A DNA stretch of 60,687 bases from contig JAPKAF010000003.1 of assembly GCA_028825365.1 (NCBI GenBank), forward strand, positions 1 through 60,687, read 5' to 3'. This DNA is from Flavobacteriaceae bacterium (GTDB lineage: Bacteria > Bacteroidota > Bacteroidia > Flavobacteriales > Flavobacteriaceae). This document shows, piece after piece, positions 17,552-25,825 of the stretch (position 1 is its first letter; every line of letters starts with the position of its first letter). A program made the translations under genes and the position numbers. Under the pieces are notes generated by a model that made no database searches, had not been told where the DNA came from, and worked only from the letters and a program-made list of their open reading frames with translations.

Positions 17552-19162
17552 ATGAATAAAAAGTTCTTTATACTGATATTAATCTTAATGAGTCTATCTC
17601 TTTTGGGAATAATTTCTGTACAGAGTTATTTTATTAAGAGTAATATTGATAAAAGCATGGAACAATTTGCTTTAAATATCAATAACATTTTACTTGAAGT
17701 TTCCAAGGATATACAAAAAAGAGAATATTCTGAGTATGTGTACAAGTTTAATGAGCTTATAAATAGTGGAGTTAATATCGATACTACTGCAATAAATAAT
17801 TTATACTTTATAAGTGAAAATAATGGTTCAAATGAAACTATTATTTATCGAAATGGTATAATAGAAGAAAGTTTAAAATTACCTTCTTTTTTAGATATCA
17901 ATATTGATAGTATTAATATTACACGAATTTCAAATGAAAGAGAGCAAAAAATATTTAGCCTTAGCTCTAATAATACAGATACTAGACAATTTACCCCTGA
18001 GCAATTACTGTTAAGAATAGGAGAAATTTCAAGGAGCAAAGAGATTTTATTTGAAACTGCATATAAAGATCTGGCTAAAAGAAATCCAATACATAGAAGA
18101 ATCTCTCAAGATGAGATTAATAGTCTTATCACTGATGCTTTATCAGAATATAATTTAAACTTGAATTTTGAATTTGGAATTTTTGATAAAGATTTATTAA
18201 CTAGAGTTCAGTCAGATAATTTTGATTTCAGCAGTTGGGATAGAAATCTAAGCTTCAGTACACCTATATTTACGGATAACAATAATTCGAGTGATTTTAG
18301 TATAAACTTATATTTCCCAAACCTTAAAAATCAATTTTCAGCCTCTGACTATTCCTATTTTGAAGGGATTATCTTATCTATAGTGTTTACTGTAATTATT
18401 ATTATAGTTTATATAAGCACAATTTCTCAACTATTAAAACAAAAAAAAATAGCACAAATTAAATCAGATTTTATAAATAATATGACTCATGAGTTTAAGA
18501 CTCCTATTGCAACTATTAACCTAGTACTAGATTCTATTAAAAACCCAAAAATTATAGATAATAAAGAACTAGTCATTAATTACCTGAATATGATAAAAGT
18601 TGAAAATAACAGACTTAATGAACAGGTAGAGAATGTATTAAGAATTTCTAAATTAGATAAAAATGAATTAAACATTAAGAGAATTGATCATGATTTACAC
18701 GAATTAATTCATAGTGCAGTGAGTCATTTAGATTTAATAATGAAAAACAAAAACGGGAAAATAGAATTAGAGTTAAATTCAAAGTTTACAAATATAAAGG
18801 CTAATCAGACTCATTTTACTAATGCTATAATTAATATTATTGATAATGCTATTAAGTATTCTGAAAACAACCCCGTAATTAAAATATCCACTAGAAATGT
18901 ACAAAAGATATTAAATGAGAAAGATATTATATTAACTATTTCAGATAATGGTATAGGGATGTCAAAAGACGTTCAGAGCAAAATTTTTGAAAAATTTTAT
19001 CGTGAACAGTCTGGTAATTTGCATAATGTCAAAGGTCATGGATTAGGATTGTCATATGTAAAAAAAATAATAAAATACCATAAAGGGGATATTTCCGTTA
19101 GTAGTTCACCAGGCAAAGGAAGTTCCTTTGAAATAAAATTACCAGTTTATAATAAAAAATAA
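17552..19162 (+). CDS. Sensor histidine kinase, RprX-like
   Basis: The 536-residue protein has two membrane segments (about residues 4-28 and 271-293) that enclose a periplasmic sensor region of some 240 residues with no recognisable ligand fold. The cytoplasmic part has a HisKA domain with NMTHEFKTPIA, in which His313 is the phosphorylation site, and a HATPase domain with IIDNAIKYSENN (N box), ISDNGIGMS (G1) and HGLGLSYVKKI (G2). It resembles the RprX class widespread in Bacteroidota. Its partner response regulator follows six bases later. Confidence 0.92.
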   Translation: MNKKFFILILILMSLSLLGIISVQSYFIKSNIDKSMEQFALNINNILLEVSKDIQKREYSEYVYKFNELINSGVNIDTTAINNLYFISENNGSNETIIYRNGIIEESLKLPSFLDINIDSINITRISNEREQKIFSLSSNNTDTRQFTPEQLLLRIGEISRSKEILFETAYKDLAKRNPIHRRISQDEINSLITDALSEYNLNLNFEFGIFDKDLLTRVQSDNFDFSSWDRNLSFSTPIFTDNNNSSDFSINLYFPNLKNQFSASDYSYFEGIILSIVFTVIIIIVYISTISQLLKQKKIAQIKSDFINNMTHEFKTPIATINLVLDSIKNPKIIDNKELVINYLNMIKVENNRLNEQVENVLRISKLDKNELNIKRIDHDLHELIHSAVSHLDLIMKNKNGKIELELNSKFTNIKANQTHFTNAIINIIDNAIKYSENNPVIKISTRNVQKILNEKDIILTISDNGIGMSKDVQSKIFEKFYREQSGNLHNVKGHGLGLSYVKKIIKYHKGDISVSSSPGKGSSFEIKLPVYNKK

Positions 19163-19168
19163 CATAAT

Positions 19169-19870
19169 ATGAGTGATGTAAATAATAGAATTTTATTAGT
19201 TGAAGATGATCAAAATTTCGGAATCATTTTAAGAGATTACCTCATAATTAATAATTATGATGTAATACATGCTAAAAATGGTATGGAGGGTTTTGAGAAG
19301 TTCAAAAAGAATGATTTTGATTTATGTATTCTTGATGTTATGATGCCTTATAAAGATGGATTTACTCTAGCTAAAGAAATTAAAGAAAAAAATCCTGACG
19401 TTCCAATTATCTTTTTAACCGCTAAATCTCTAAAAGAGGATGTATTAAAGGGCTACAAAGTAGGTGCAGATGATTACCTAAAGAAACCTTTTGATAGTGA
19501 GGTTCTACTAATGAAAATTAATGCTATTATAAATAGAAATATAAGAACCTCAGTGGTGGAATCTTCTGAATTTGAATTTGAATTCGGAGATTTTCATTTA
19601 AACTCTAAGTTAAGACATCTTTCTTATTTAGATAATTCACCAGTTAAGTTATCTCCAAAAGAAAACCTTCTTTTAAAGATGTTGATTTTATATAAGAATG
19701 ATTTAATGCCAAGAGAGTTGGCTCTAACAAAAATTTGGAGAGATGATAATTACTTCACATCAAGAAGTATGGACGTTTATATTGCTAAACTCAGAAAGTA
19801 TTTAAAAAATGATGAATCAGTTGAAATTATAAATATTCATGGAGAAGGATTTAGACTAGTTGTTAATTAG
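19169..19870 (+). CDS. OmpR/PhoB-type response regulator, RprY-like
   Basis: The 233-residue protein has a receiver domain (LLVEDDQNFG at residues 9-18, phospho-acceptor Asp56 in CILDVMMPYKDG, Thr in IFLTAKS, Lys in DDYLKKPFD) and a C-terminal winged-helix DNA-binding domain (about residues 130-232, with LSPKENLLLKML and YIAKLRKYLKND). It is the natural partner of the preceding histidine kinase and resembles RprY of Bacteroides, which controls stress and respiration genes; that role is inferred. Its last 15 bases overlap the end of the convergent miaA gene. Confidence 0.93.
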   Translation: MSDVNNRILLVEDDQNFGIILRDYLIINNYDVIHAKNGMEGFEKFKKNDFDLCILDVMMPYKDGFTLAKEIKEKNPDVPIIFLTAKSLKEDVLKGYKVGADDYLKKPFDSEVLLMKINAIINRNIRTSVVESSEFEFEFGDFHLNSKLRHLSYLDNSPVKLSPKENLLLKMLILYKNDLMPRELALTKIWRDDNYFTSRSMDVYIAKLRKYLKNDESVEIINIHGEGFRLVVN

Positions 19871-20764
19871 TTCATCTATAGTTTTTATTATATTTTTTAC
19901 TTTGTAATTTTGACTAAACCAAATTATATTTTTCTTTGACTTAAACCAAGTCACTTGTCTTTTAGAAAATCTTCTTGTATTTTTTTTAATTTCATCTATT
20001 GCTAAGTCTAAATTTAGCTCCCCACTTAAGTAGTTAAATATCTCTTTGTAGCCAATAGTATTCAAACTATTTAATTTTTTATATTCTAGCAATTGTTCAA
20101 CTTCATTAACTAGACCATCTTTAATCATTTTATCCACCCTATTATTTATCCTCTCATAAACTATTTCTCTATCTGCATTAATCCCTATTTCAATTACTTT
20201 AAAGCCGCGATTAATCTTTGTTTTTTTTAAATAGGAAGAATAAGGTTTCCCACTTGAGATTGTAACTTCTAATGCTCTAATTATTCTCCTGTGATTTTTT
20301 AAATCAATACTATTATAGGTAGTTAGATCTAATTTCTTTAATTTATTCTGCAGATAAATTATACCTTTAGTTTCAAGTTCATTATTTAATAATTCTCTTA
20401 AACTATTTTCAATTTTAGGTATTTTATCAAGTCCATAGATTATTGCATCTACATATAGTCCTGATCCACCAACTAAGATTGCAAGATCTGATTTTTCATG
20501 AATATTATTTATGATTTCAATAGTATCTTTTTCAAATTCTCCTAAGGTGTATATTTCTGTGATACTTTTATTATTAATTAAATGATGTTTAACATCATTT
20601 AATTCCTTGTTTGAAGGTTTCGCCGTCCCTATGTTCATTTCTTTATAAAACTGCCTAGAATCAGCTGATATGATCTCTGTATTGTAATAATTAGCTAATA
20701 CTAAGGATAGGTTAGTTTTACCAATTGCAGTTGGCCCAACTATTGTAATTAAGTATTTATCCAT
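19856..20764 (-). CDS. miaA: tRNA dimethylallyltransferase MiaA
   Basis: The 302-residue enzyme adds the isopentenyl group to A37 of tRNAs that read UNN codons. I start at MDKYLITIVGPTAIGKT, which puts the P-loop GPTAIGKT at residues 10-17, as in all MiaA proteins; an in-frame ATG 14 codons earlier would overlap the channel gene more deeply. Further motifs are ISADSRQFYKEMNIGTAKP, GGSGLYVDAIIYG, HRRIIRALEV and the C-terminal RRFSKRQVTWF. It is the last gene of a five-gene reverse operon, and its start overlaps the upstream channel gene by eight bases. Confidence 0.95.
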   Translation of the reverse strand: MDKYLITIVGPTAIGKTNLSLVLANYYNTEIISADSRQFYKEMNIGTAKPSNKELNDVKHHLINNKSITEIYTLGEFEKDTIEIINNIHEKSDLAILVGGSGLYVDAIIYGLDKIPKIENSLRELLNNELETKGIIYLQNKLKKLDLTTYNSIDLKNHRRIIRALEVTISSGKPYSSYLKKTKINRGFKVIEIGINADREIVYERINNRVDKMIKDGLVNEVEQLLEYKKLNSLNTIGYKEIFNYLSGELNLDLAIDEIKKNTRRFSKRQVTWFKSKKNIIWFSQNYKVKNIIKTIDELINN

Positions 20765-21590
20765 CCGTAAGTGGCTCACCACATTTTGAGCAAAAGATTG
20801 CATCATCAGAATGTTTGTTCTTTAAACAATTTGAGCATGATTGTGTATTTAATTGTATCTCTTTTCTTTCTGTTAGTGTCATATTTGAAGTGACTATTCC
20901 TGTAGGTATTGCAATAATGCCATAACCTAATATCATTATTATTGACGATATAAATTTGCCTAAAGCTGTAAAAGGTACGATATCACCATAACCTACGGTC
21001 GTTAGTGTAACTATAGCCCAATAAATGCTTTTAGGAATATTTTCAAACCCACTATTAATATTGCCTTCAATCAAATACATCATAGCTCCTAAAATCACAC
21101 AAAGAATAATAACAAATAACAAAAAGACTATAATTTTTGCCCTACTTGCTAATAATGATCTTCTTAAGTTAGTTGAAGCCCCTATAAACCTATTCATTTT
21201 TAATATTTTAAATATTCTCATTAGTCTTAAAGCTCTAAGTGCTGCTATAGGTTGCGCACCTACTACAAATAATGAAATATATTTAGGAATTATTGATAGT
21301 AAGTCAATTACTCCATAAAAACTAAATATGTACCTAAAAGGTTTTTTTACAGAAACTATTCTTAATATATATTCGACAGAAAATAAAACTGTAATTATCC
21401 ACTCACTATAGTTCAGAAAATTAATATATCTTGAGCTGATCCCGTCTAAACTTTCTATAATTACAAGAAAAACACTTAGTATTATAAAAAACAGTAGAAT
21501 TATATCAAATACTTTACCCGCTTTAGTATCGGCTTCATAAATTACTTCATGAATCTTTTTCCTCAAAGAACCTACAGGTTTACTGCTCAT
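20757..21590 (-). CDS. Voltage-gated potassium channel with C-terminal zinc ribbon
   Basis: The 277-residue protein has the six-segment plan of a voltage-gated channel: S1 at about 27-47, S2 at 62-80, S3 at 87-109, an S4 with regularly spaced arginines (ALRALRLMRIFKILK, residues 117-131), S5 at 152-175, the pore helix with the potassium filter TTVGYGD (197-203), and S6 at 213-236. After S6 there is no nucleotide-binding or RCK domain but a short tail with a double zinc knuckle, Cys252, Cys255, Cys267 and Cys270 (CSNC ... CSKCGEPL). It lies four bases after the exonuclease gene and overlaps miaA. Confidence 0.9.
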   Translation of the reverse strand: MSSKPVGSLRKKIHEVIYEADTKAGKVFDIILLFFIILSVFLVIIESLDGISSRYINFLNYSEWIITVLFSVEYILRIVSVKKPFRYIFSFYGVIDLLSIIPKYISLFVVGAQPIAALRALRLMRIFKILKMNRFIGASTNLRRSLLASRAKIIVFLLFVIILCVILGAMMYLIEGNINSGFENIPKSIYWAIVTLTTVGYGDIVPFTALGKFISSIIMILGYGIIAIPTGIVTSNMTLTERKEIQLNTQSCSNCLKNKHSDDAIFCSKCGEPLTDG

Positions 21591-21594
21591 TTTT

Positions 21595-22956
21595 TTAGTA
21601 TTGTAAAAGTTTTACTTTTTTTGATTTCTTTAAAAAGCTTTGTATTATTAGTTGGTTGTCTTTGTTTTGATCCATTTTTATCAAAATTGTTTTTAAAACA
21701 TCAATATTGTTTATTTGAAAGTTTAAGTTAAAATATCCTAAACCAATAAACAAACCATCTTCTACTAAAATAAAACTATTTTCATCTACATTTCTTCCTT
21801 TATCAATAATAGCAAAATTTTGTTTGTCAAAATTTAGGTACTTAATAGCTTTTAAAATTCTTAGATTATAATCTTCATATTTCTCCAAATTAATACAGGC
21901 CCCAGAGCATTCTTTAATTGTGTACTTAAAACAACTATTTTTAGACTTGTAAATTCCACAAAGTTTTTGACACAGATTGTATTCATTGATAAGCTTATTT
22001 AAAAACGCTATACCTGCATTAATATTTTTAAACGTAGTTATTGGTTTTGTAGAAGTATTAATTTTAGAAATCTTTAAATTTATATAGTTATTTTCATCAT
22101 TAGAGCTATAAAGTCCATAAGGATAAACACTTTTTCTTAGCTTTCTATTGTAGATAGGTTTATGTAATTTGATTTGATTACTCTCTTTTAGTAAAGCAAT
22201 TAATTCACTTCCTGTTTCATCATAACTAACGGTTTCCGTATGTAATTGTAACTTTTTAGATTTATTGTCTTTGCCTGCAAAATGCTGGTTAATTCTTTTT
22301 TTTATGTTTTTACTCTTACCTATATAAATTATCTTAGAATTTTCATCATGCATATAGTATATACCAACACTGTTAGGCAAATCATCTAAAATTTGACTCA
22401 ATTTTTTAGACAAACTTTTTTTATTACTATTTTTTATATTTTCAATAATAATTTTTTTCTCTAAATCTTTATCTAGTAATAATTTAAATAACTTAACTGT
22501 AGCTAGAGCATCTCCACTAGCTCTGTGGCGTTGAGTAAGAGGTATTCCTAGTTGTTTGGTTAGTTTACCTAGACTATAAGAATCCATATCTGGGATTAAC
22601 TTTTTTGATAATTCTAAAGTACATAATGTGTTTCTTTTAAAATTATAGCCAAGTCTACTGTATTCAGTTTTTAATATTCTATAATCAAAGGATGTGTTAT
22701 GTGCAACAAAAATTGTGTCTTCAGTTATTTCTAAGATTCTTTTAGCAACTTCGTGAAACTTAGGTGCATTGCGAAGCATTTTATTATTAATACCTGTAAG
22801 ATTAACTACAAAAGGCTGAATACTTTTTTCTGGGTTAATTAAAGATATAAACTTATCGACTACTTCATTACCGTCAAATTTGTAGATAGCAATTTCTGTA
22901 ATTCCTTCCTCATTGAATTTCCCTCCAGTAGTCTCTATATCAATAATGCTATATAT
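21595..22956 (-). CDS. DEDD exonuclease fused to a GIY-YIG (Cho/UvrC-like) nuclease
   Basis: The protein joins a DnaQ-type 3'-5' exonuclease with a UvrC/Cho-type GIY-YIG endonuclease. The first ATG (at 22779) would remove the first catalytic motif, but the frame stays open upstream and encodes YSIIDIETTGG. I therefore place the start at the ATA at 22956 (453 residues; an ATT at 22962 is the alternative), so initiation would be non-canonical. Counting from there, Exo I is Asp6 and Glu8, Exo II is HNTSFDYRIL (86-95), Exo III is HRASGDALAT (144-153), and GIY and YIG are near 198-213. A cysteine cluster (CQKLCGIY ... CSGAC) follows. The role is probably nucleotide excision repair or recombination. 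Confidence 0.88.
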   Translation of the reverse strand: MYSIIDIETTGGKFNEEGITEIAIYKFDGNEVVDKFISLINPEKSIQPFVVNLTGINNKMLRNAPKFHEVAKRILEITEDTIFVAHNTSFDYRILKTEYSRLGYNFKRNTLCTLELSKKLIPDMDSYSLGKLTKQLGIPLTQRHRASGDALATVKLFKLLLDKDLEKKIIIENIKNSNKKSLSKKLSQILDDLPNSVGIYYMHDENSKIIYIGKSKNIKKRINQHFAGKDNKSKKLQLHTETVSYDETGSELIALLKESNQIKLHKPIYNRKLRKSVYPYGLYSSNDENNYINLKISKINTSTKPITTFKNINAGIAFLNKLINEYNLCQKLCGIYKSKNSCFKYTIKECSGACINLEKYEDYNLRILKAIKYLNFDKQNFAIIDKGRNVDENSFILVEDGLFIGLGYFNLNFQINNIDVLKTILIKMDQNKDNQLIIQSFLKKSKKVKLLQY

Positions 22957-22965
22957 GATAATTTT

Positions 22966-23619
22966 TTAATTTCTAGATCCAAAAATATTACTACCAACTC
23001 TAATCATGTTACTTCCGCAATTTACAGCAAGTATATAGTCATTACTCATACCCATAGACAATGTTTTTATATTTTTATCAGTTTTTTTGAATTCGTTAAA
23101 AAAATCATTTAATAAATTAAATTCCTTTTTTAGTATAGATTGCTCACTTGTATTACTAGCCATCCCCATAAATCCAGTTATATTAATGTTTTCTAGTGCT
23201 GAAACAAATTCTGATTTTAATAAGTCTGAAGCTTCTTTATATGTTAGACCAAACTTACTCTCTTCTGAAGATATTTTTATTTGAATTAAACAGTCTATTT
23301 TTCTATCATTTTTTTTTGCCTGTTTATTTATTTCTTTCAAAAGTTTTAAGTTGTCAACTCCGTGAATTAGGTTTATAAATGGAGCAATGTACTTTACTTT
23401 ATTTCTTTGAAGATGCCCTATCATATGCCAGTTGATATCCTTTGGTAAGTTGTTTTGTTTTGATACAAGCTCTTGTACTTTATTTTCACCAAAAATTCGT
23501 TGCCCAAATTTATAGGCTTTCGTAATTTCAATTTCACTTTTTGTTTTTGAAACTGCAACAAGACTGACTTTACTGCCAATCTCTGATTGAATTTGACTTA
23601 TTTTTTTTTCTATACTCAT
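22966..23619 (-). CDS. YggS family pyridoxal phosphate homeostasis protein
   Basis: The 217-residue protein binds pyridoxal 5'-phosphate and helps keep free PLP levels and amino-acid metabolism in balance. It has the family start VSLVAVSKTKS with the PLP lysine at about position 26, FGENKVQEL, WHMIGHLQRNKVKY, the strand LIHGVDN, and the tail MGMSNDYILAVNCGSNMIRVGSNIFGSR that is typical of the family (quoted here as the pieces MGMSNDYILA and GSNMIRVGSNIFG). It lies five bases after hbd, and its TAA is followed in the same frame by the exonuclease gene. Confidence 0.94.
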   Translation of the reverse strand: MSIEKKISQIQSEIGSKVSLVAVSKTKSEIEITKAYKFGQRIFGENKVQELVSKQNNLPKDINWHMIGHLQRNKVKYIAPFINLIHGVDNLKLLKEINKQAKKNDRKIDCLIQIKISSEESKFGLTYKEASDLLKSEFVSALENINITGFMGMASNTSEQSILKKEFNLLNDFFNEFKKTDKNIKTLSMGMSNDYILAVNCGSNMIRVGSNIFGSRN

Positions 23620-23624
23620 AATAA

Positions 23625-24515
23625 TTATTGAAATTGTTTAGAAACAACTTCAGCTTTTTTATTATTAGAATAATCATAAAACCCTTCTTTTGATTTAACT
23701 CCTAACTTCCCAGCTAATACCATATTTTTAAGTAGAGGAGAAGCAATATACTTCGGGCTTTTAAATCCGTCATACATTACATTTAATATTGACAAGCATA
23801 CGTCTAGCCCTATAAAATCAGCCAATTGAAGCGGCCCCATCGGGTGTCCCATTCCTAATTTCATGATAGTATCAATACTTTTTACAGAACTAACTCCATG
23901 GTGAAGAGATTCGATTGCTTCATTTATCATAGGTAGTAAAATTCTATTAGCAATAAACCCTGGGTAATCATTAACTTCTACAGGTATTTTTTTTACTTCT
24001 TTTGTAATATTGTTAATAAACTTTAAAGTTTCTAAATCAGTTTCATAACCTTTGATAACTTCTACTAATTCCATTATTGGAACTGGGTTCATAAAATGCA
24101 TGCCTATAACTTTATTAGATCTATTCGTAGATGAGGCAATTTCAGTAATAGAAATTGAGGAAGTATTTGAAGCTAAAATTGTATTACTTGCGTAGTAGCC
24201 ATCTAATTCTTTAAATATTTTCATCTTTAAATCTAAGTTTTCCGTTGCAGCTTCAATTACTAAATCTACATCTGTTGGAGTACTATTAATATTAGTATTA
24301 GTTGTAATATTATTTAATGTGTTATTTTTCTCTACAATTGAAATTTTTTCTTTTGTAACCATTCTATCTAAATTATTAGATATAGTTTTTATCGCCTTGT
24401 CTAATGAACTTTGGTTAATATCAACAAGAGTAACTTTAAAGTTATTTTGAGCAAATGTATGAGCAATTCCATTACCCATTGTTCCAGCACCAATAATTAC
24501 AATATTTCTTTTCAT
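23625..24515 (-). CDS. hbd: 3-hydroxybutyryl-CoA dehydrogenase
   Basis: The 296-residue enzyme oxidises or reduces 3-hydroxyacyl-CoA with NAD(P). The N-terminal Rossmann fold has IIGAGTMGNGIAHTFAQ; the catalytic histidine is in GMHFMNPVPIMELVEVI; the C-terminal domain has DYPGFIANRILLPMINEA and LGMGHPMGPLQLADFIGLD. The length is typical for the single-domain enzymes of beta-oxidation and of ketone or butanoate metabolism. It is the first gene of the reverse operon hbd-yggS-exonuclease-channel-miaA, preceded by a TACATTTG promoter box. Confidence 0.93.
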   Translation of the reverse strand: MKRNIVIIGAGTMGNGIAHTFAQNNFKVTLVDINQSSLDKAIKTISNNLDRMVTKEKISIVEKNNTLNNITTNTNINSTPTDVDLVIEAATENLDLKMKIFKELDGYYASNTILASNTSSISITEIASSTNRSNKVIGMHFMNPVPIMELVEVIKGYETDLETLKFINNITKEVKKIPVEVNDYPGFIANRILLPMINEAIESLHHGVSSVKSIDTIMKLGMGHPMGPLQLADFIGLDVCLSILNVMYDGFKSPKYIASPLLKNMVLAGKLGVKSKEGFYDYSNNKKAEVVSKQFQ

Positions 24516-24537
24516 TTTATTAAATTATGTTACAGTA

Positions 24538-24545
24538 CAAATGTA
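24538..24545 (-). promoter_or_regulatory. Bacteroidota -7 box before hbd
   Basis: On the reverse strand TACATTTG fits the TAnnTTTG consensus and lies 22 bases before the hbd start. It would drive the whole five-gene operon. No clear TTG -33 element is seen upstream. Confidence 0.45.
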
Positions 24546-24599
24546 ATATTTTTATATCCATAATAAAGCTAGAATTTTAATGTAAATATATTTACTTTT

Positions 24600-25247
24600 A
24601 TGATCTTGAAAGATACATTTAAGCATAAAGGTTTAAGGAATAAGTTAGCTCTAGAAGTGAAGCGTAAAGGAGTTTTGGACTTTAAGGTTTTAAAGGCTAT
24701 TGAGTGTATTCCTAGACACTTATTTATGGATTCAAGTTTTATAGATCATGCTTACCAAGATAAAGCTTTTCCTATTGGAGCAGGGCAAACAATTTCTCAG
24801 CCATACACTGTAGCTTTTCAATCAGAATTACTAAAAGTTAAAAAAGGAGATAAAATACTAGAAATAGGTACTGGTAGTGGTTATCAAACGGCTGTATTAT
24901 GTGAGCTTGGAGCTATTGTTTACTCTGTAGAGAGACAAAAAGAATTATTTAAAAAAACAACTTTGTTTTTGCCAAAAATAGGTTGTTATCCTAAAAAATT
25001 AATATTTGGTGATGGATATCAAGGCTATGAAAATGAAGCACCTTATGATTCTATTATTGTTACTGCTGGAGCTCCATTTATCCCAAAAATGTTGCTATCT
25101 CAGCTTAAAATCAATGGAAAATTAGTTATACCATTAGGAATTGAGACACAAACAATGACACTTATTATCAAAATTTCTGAAAAAAAATATAAAAAAGTCG
25201 AATTTGGAGATTTTCAGTTTGTACCACTTTTAAAGGAGAAAAATTAA
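24600..25247 (+). CDS. pcm: Protein-L-isoaspartate O-methyltransferase Pcm
   Basis: The 215-residue enzyme repairs damaged proteins by methylating L-isoaspartate residues. It has the family pattern: IPRHLFMDSSFIDHAYQD, the GAGQTISQPYTVAFQ loop that closes the active site, the SAM-binding strand ILEIGTGSGYQTAVL, VYSVERQKELF, DGYQGYENEAPYDSIIVTAGA and the tail FVPLL. It stands alone on the forward strand and overlaps the end of smpB by four bases, tail to tail. Confidence 0.95.
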   Translation: MILKDTFKHKGLRNKLALEVKRKGVLDFKVLKAIECIPRHLFMDSSFIDHAYQDKAFPIGAGQTISQPYTVAFQSELLKVKKGDKILEIGTGSGYQTAVLCELGAIVYSVERQKELFKKTTLFLPKIGCYPKKLIFGDGYQGYENEAPYDSIIVTAGAPFIPKMLLSQLKINGKLVIPLGIETQTMTLIIKISEKKYKKVEFGDFQFVPLLKEKN

Positions 25248-25705
25248 CTTTTGTTTTCTTTCTTAACTCGGTCTAAGTTTCTTTTATTATCACGATCGAT
25301 CATTGTCTGCCTTTTGTCATAAAGTTTTTTCCCTTTTGCAAGTGCTATCTCTAGCTTAGCAATTCCTTTTTCATTGGTATATAATTTTAAGGGAATTATA
25401 GTCAGACCAGTATTTTTTACGCTTTTATTTAACTTTTGAAGTTCTTTTTTATTTAGCAGTAATTTTCTTGTTGATTTTGGGAAGTGGTTAAAATTTGCAG
25501 AAAAAGAGTATGTTTCAATATTCATGTTAACTACAAATAGCTCTATTGATTCATTAAATTCACAGAAGCTTTCGGAAATAGATGCTTTACCAAGTCGTAT
25601 AGATTTAATTTCTGTACCAGATAACACTATACCAGCGTTATACTTATCAAGAATTTCATATTCAAACCTTGCTTTTTTATTTGTAATAGTTATTTTCCCT
25701 TTCAT
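25244..25705 (-). CDS. smpB: SsrA-binding protein SmpB
   Basis: The 153-residue protein binds tmRNA and delivers it to stalled ribosomes. It has ITNKKARFEYEILDKYNAGIVLSGTEIKSIR (cited as RFEYEI and GTEIKSIR), LHV-like strands in the OB fold, and the C-terminal helix KGKKLYDKRQTMIDRD, whose basic residues reach the decoding centre. The length is standard. The tmRNA gene itself is not in the window. The stop overlaps pcm by four bases, tail to tail. Confidence 0.96.
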   Translation of the reverse strand: MKGKITITNKKARFEYEILDKYNAGIVLSGTEIKSIRLGKASISESFCEFNESIELFVVNMNIETYSFSANFNHFPKSTRKLLLNKKELQKLNKSVKNTGLTIIPLKLYTNEKGIAKLEIALAKGKKLYDKRQTMIDRDNKRNLDRVKKENKS

Positions 25706-25766
25706 TTTAATAAAACTAGTTATTGTTAATTAGTTTTTAATAACTAAGATACCAAATATATGTTTT

Positions 25767-25800
25767 TTGCATTATTAAACCTGCCATTTGTTTATTTTTG
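25767..25800 (+). promoter_or_regulatory. Bacteroidota promoter for glyA
   Basis: A TTG at 25767-25769 and TATTTTTG at 25793-25800 are 23 bases apart, within the reported spacing of the TTG/TAnnTTTG promoter of the Bacteroidota housekeeping sigma factor. The -7 box lies 25 bases before the glyA ATG. Confidence 0.6.
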
Positions 25801-25825
25801 AATTATAAATTCTAATAAATTATAT

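Noticed and set aside
19856-24515. A defence island made of nuclease, channel and other genes
   Set aside because: A membrane channel beside a nuclease resembles abortive-infection systems, but all genes except the channel are known housekeeping families, and the operon also contains hbd, yggS and miaA.
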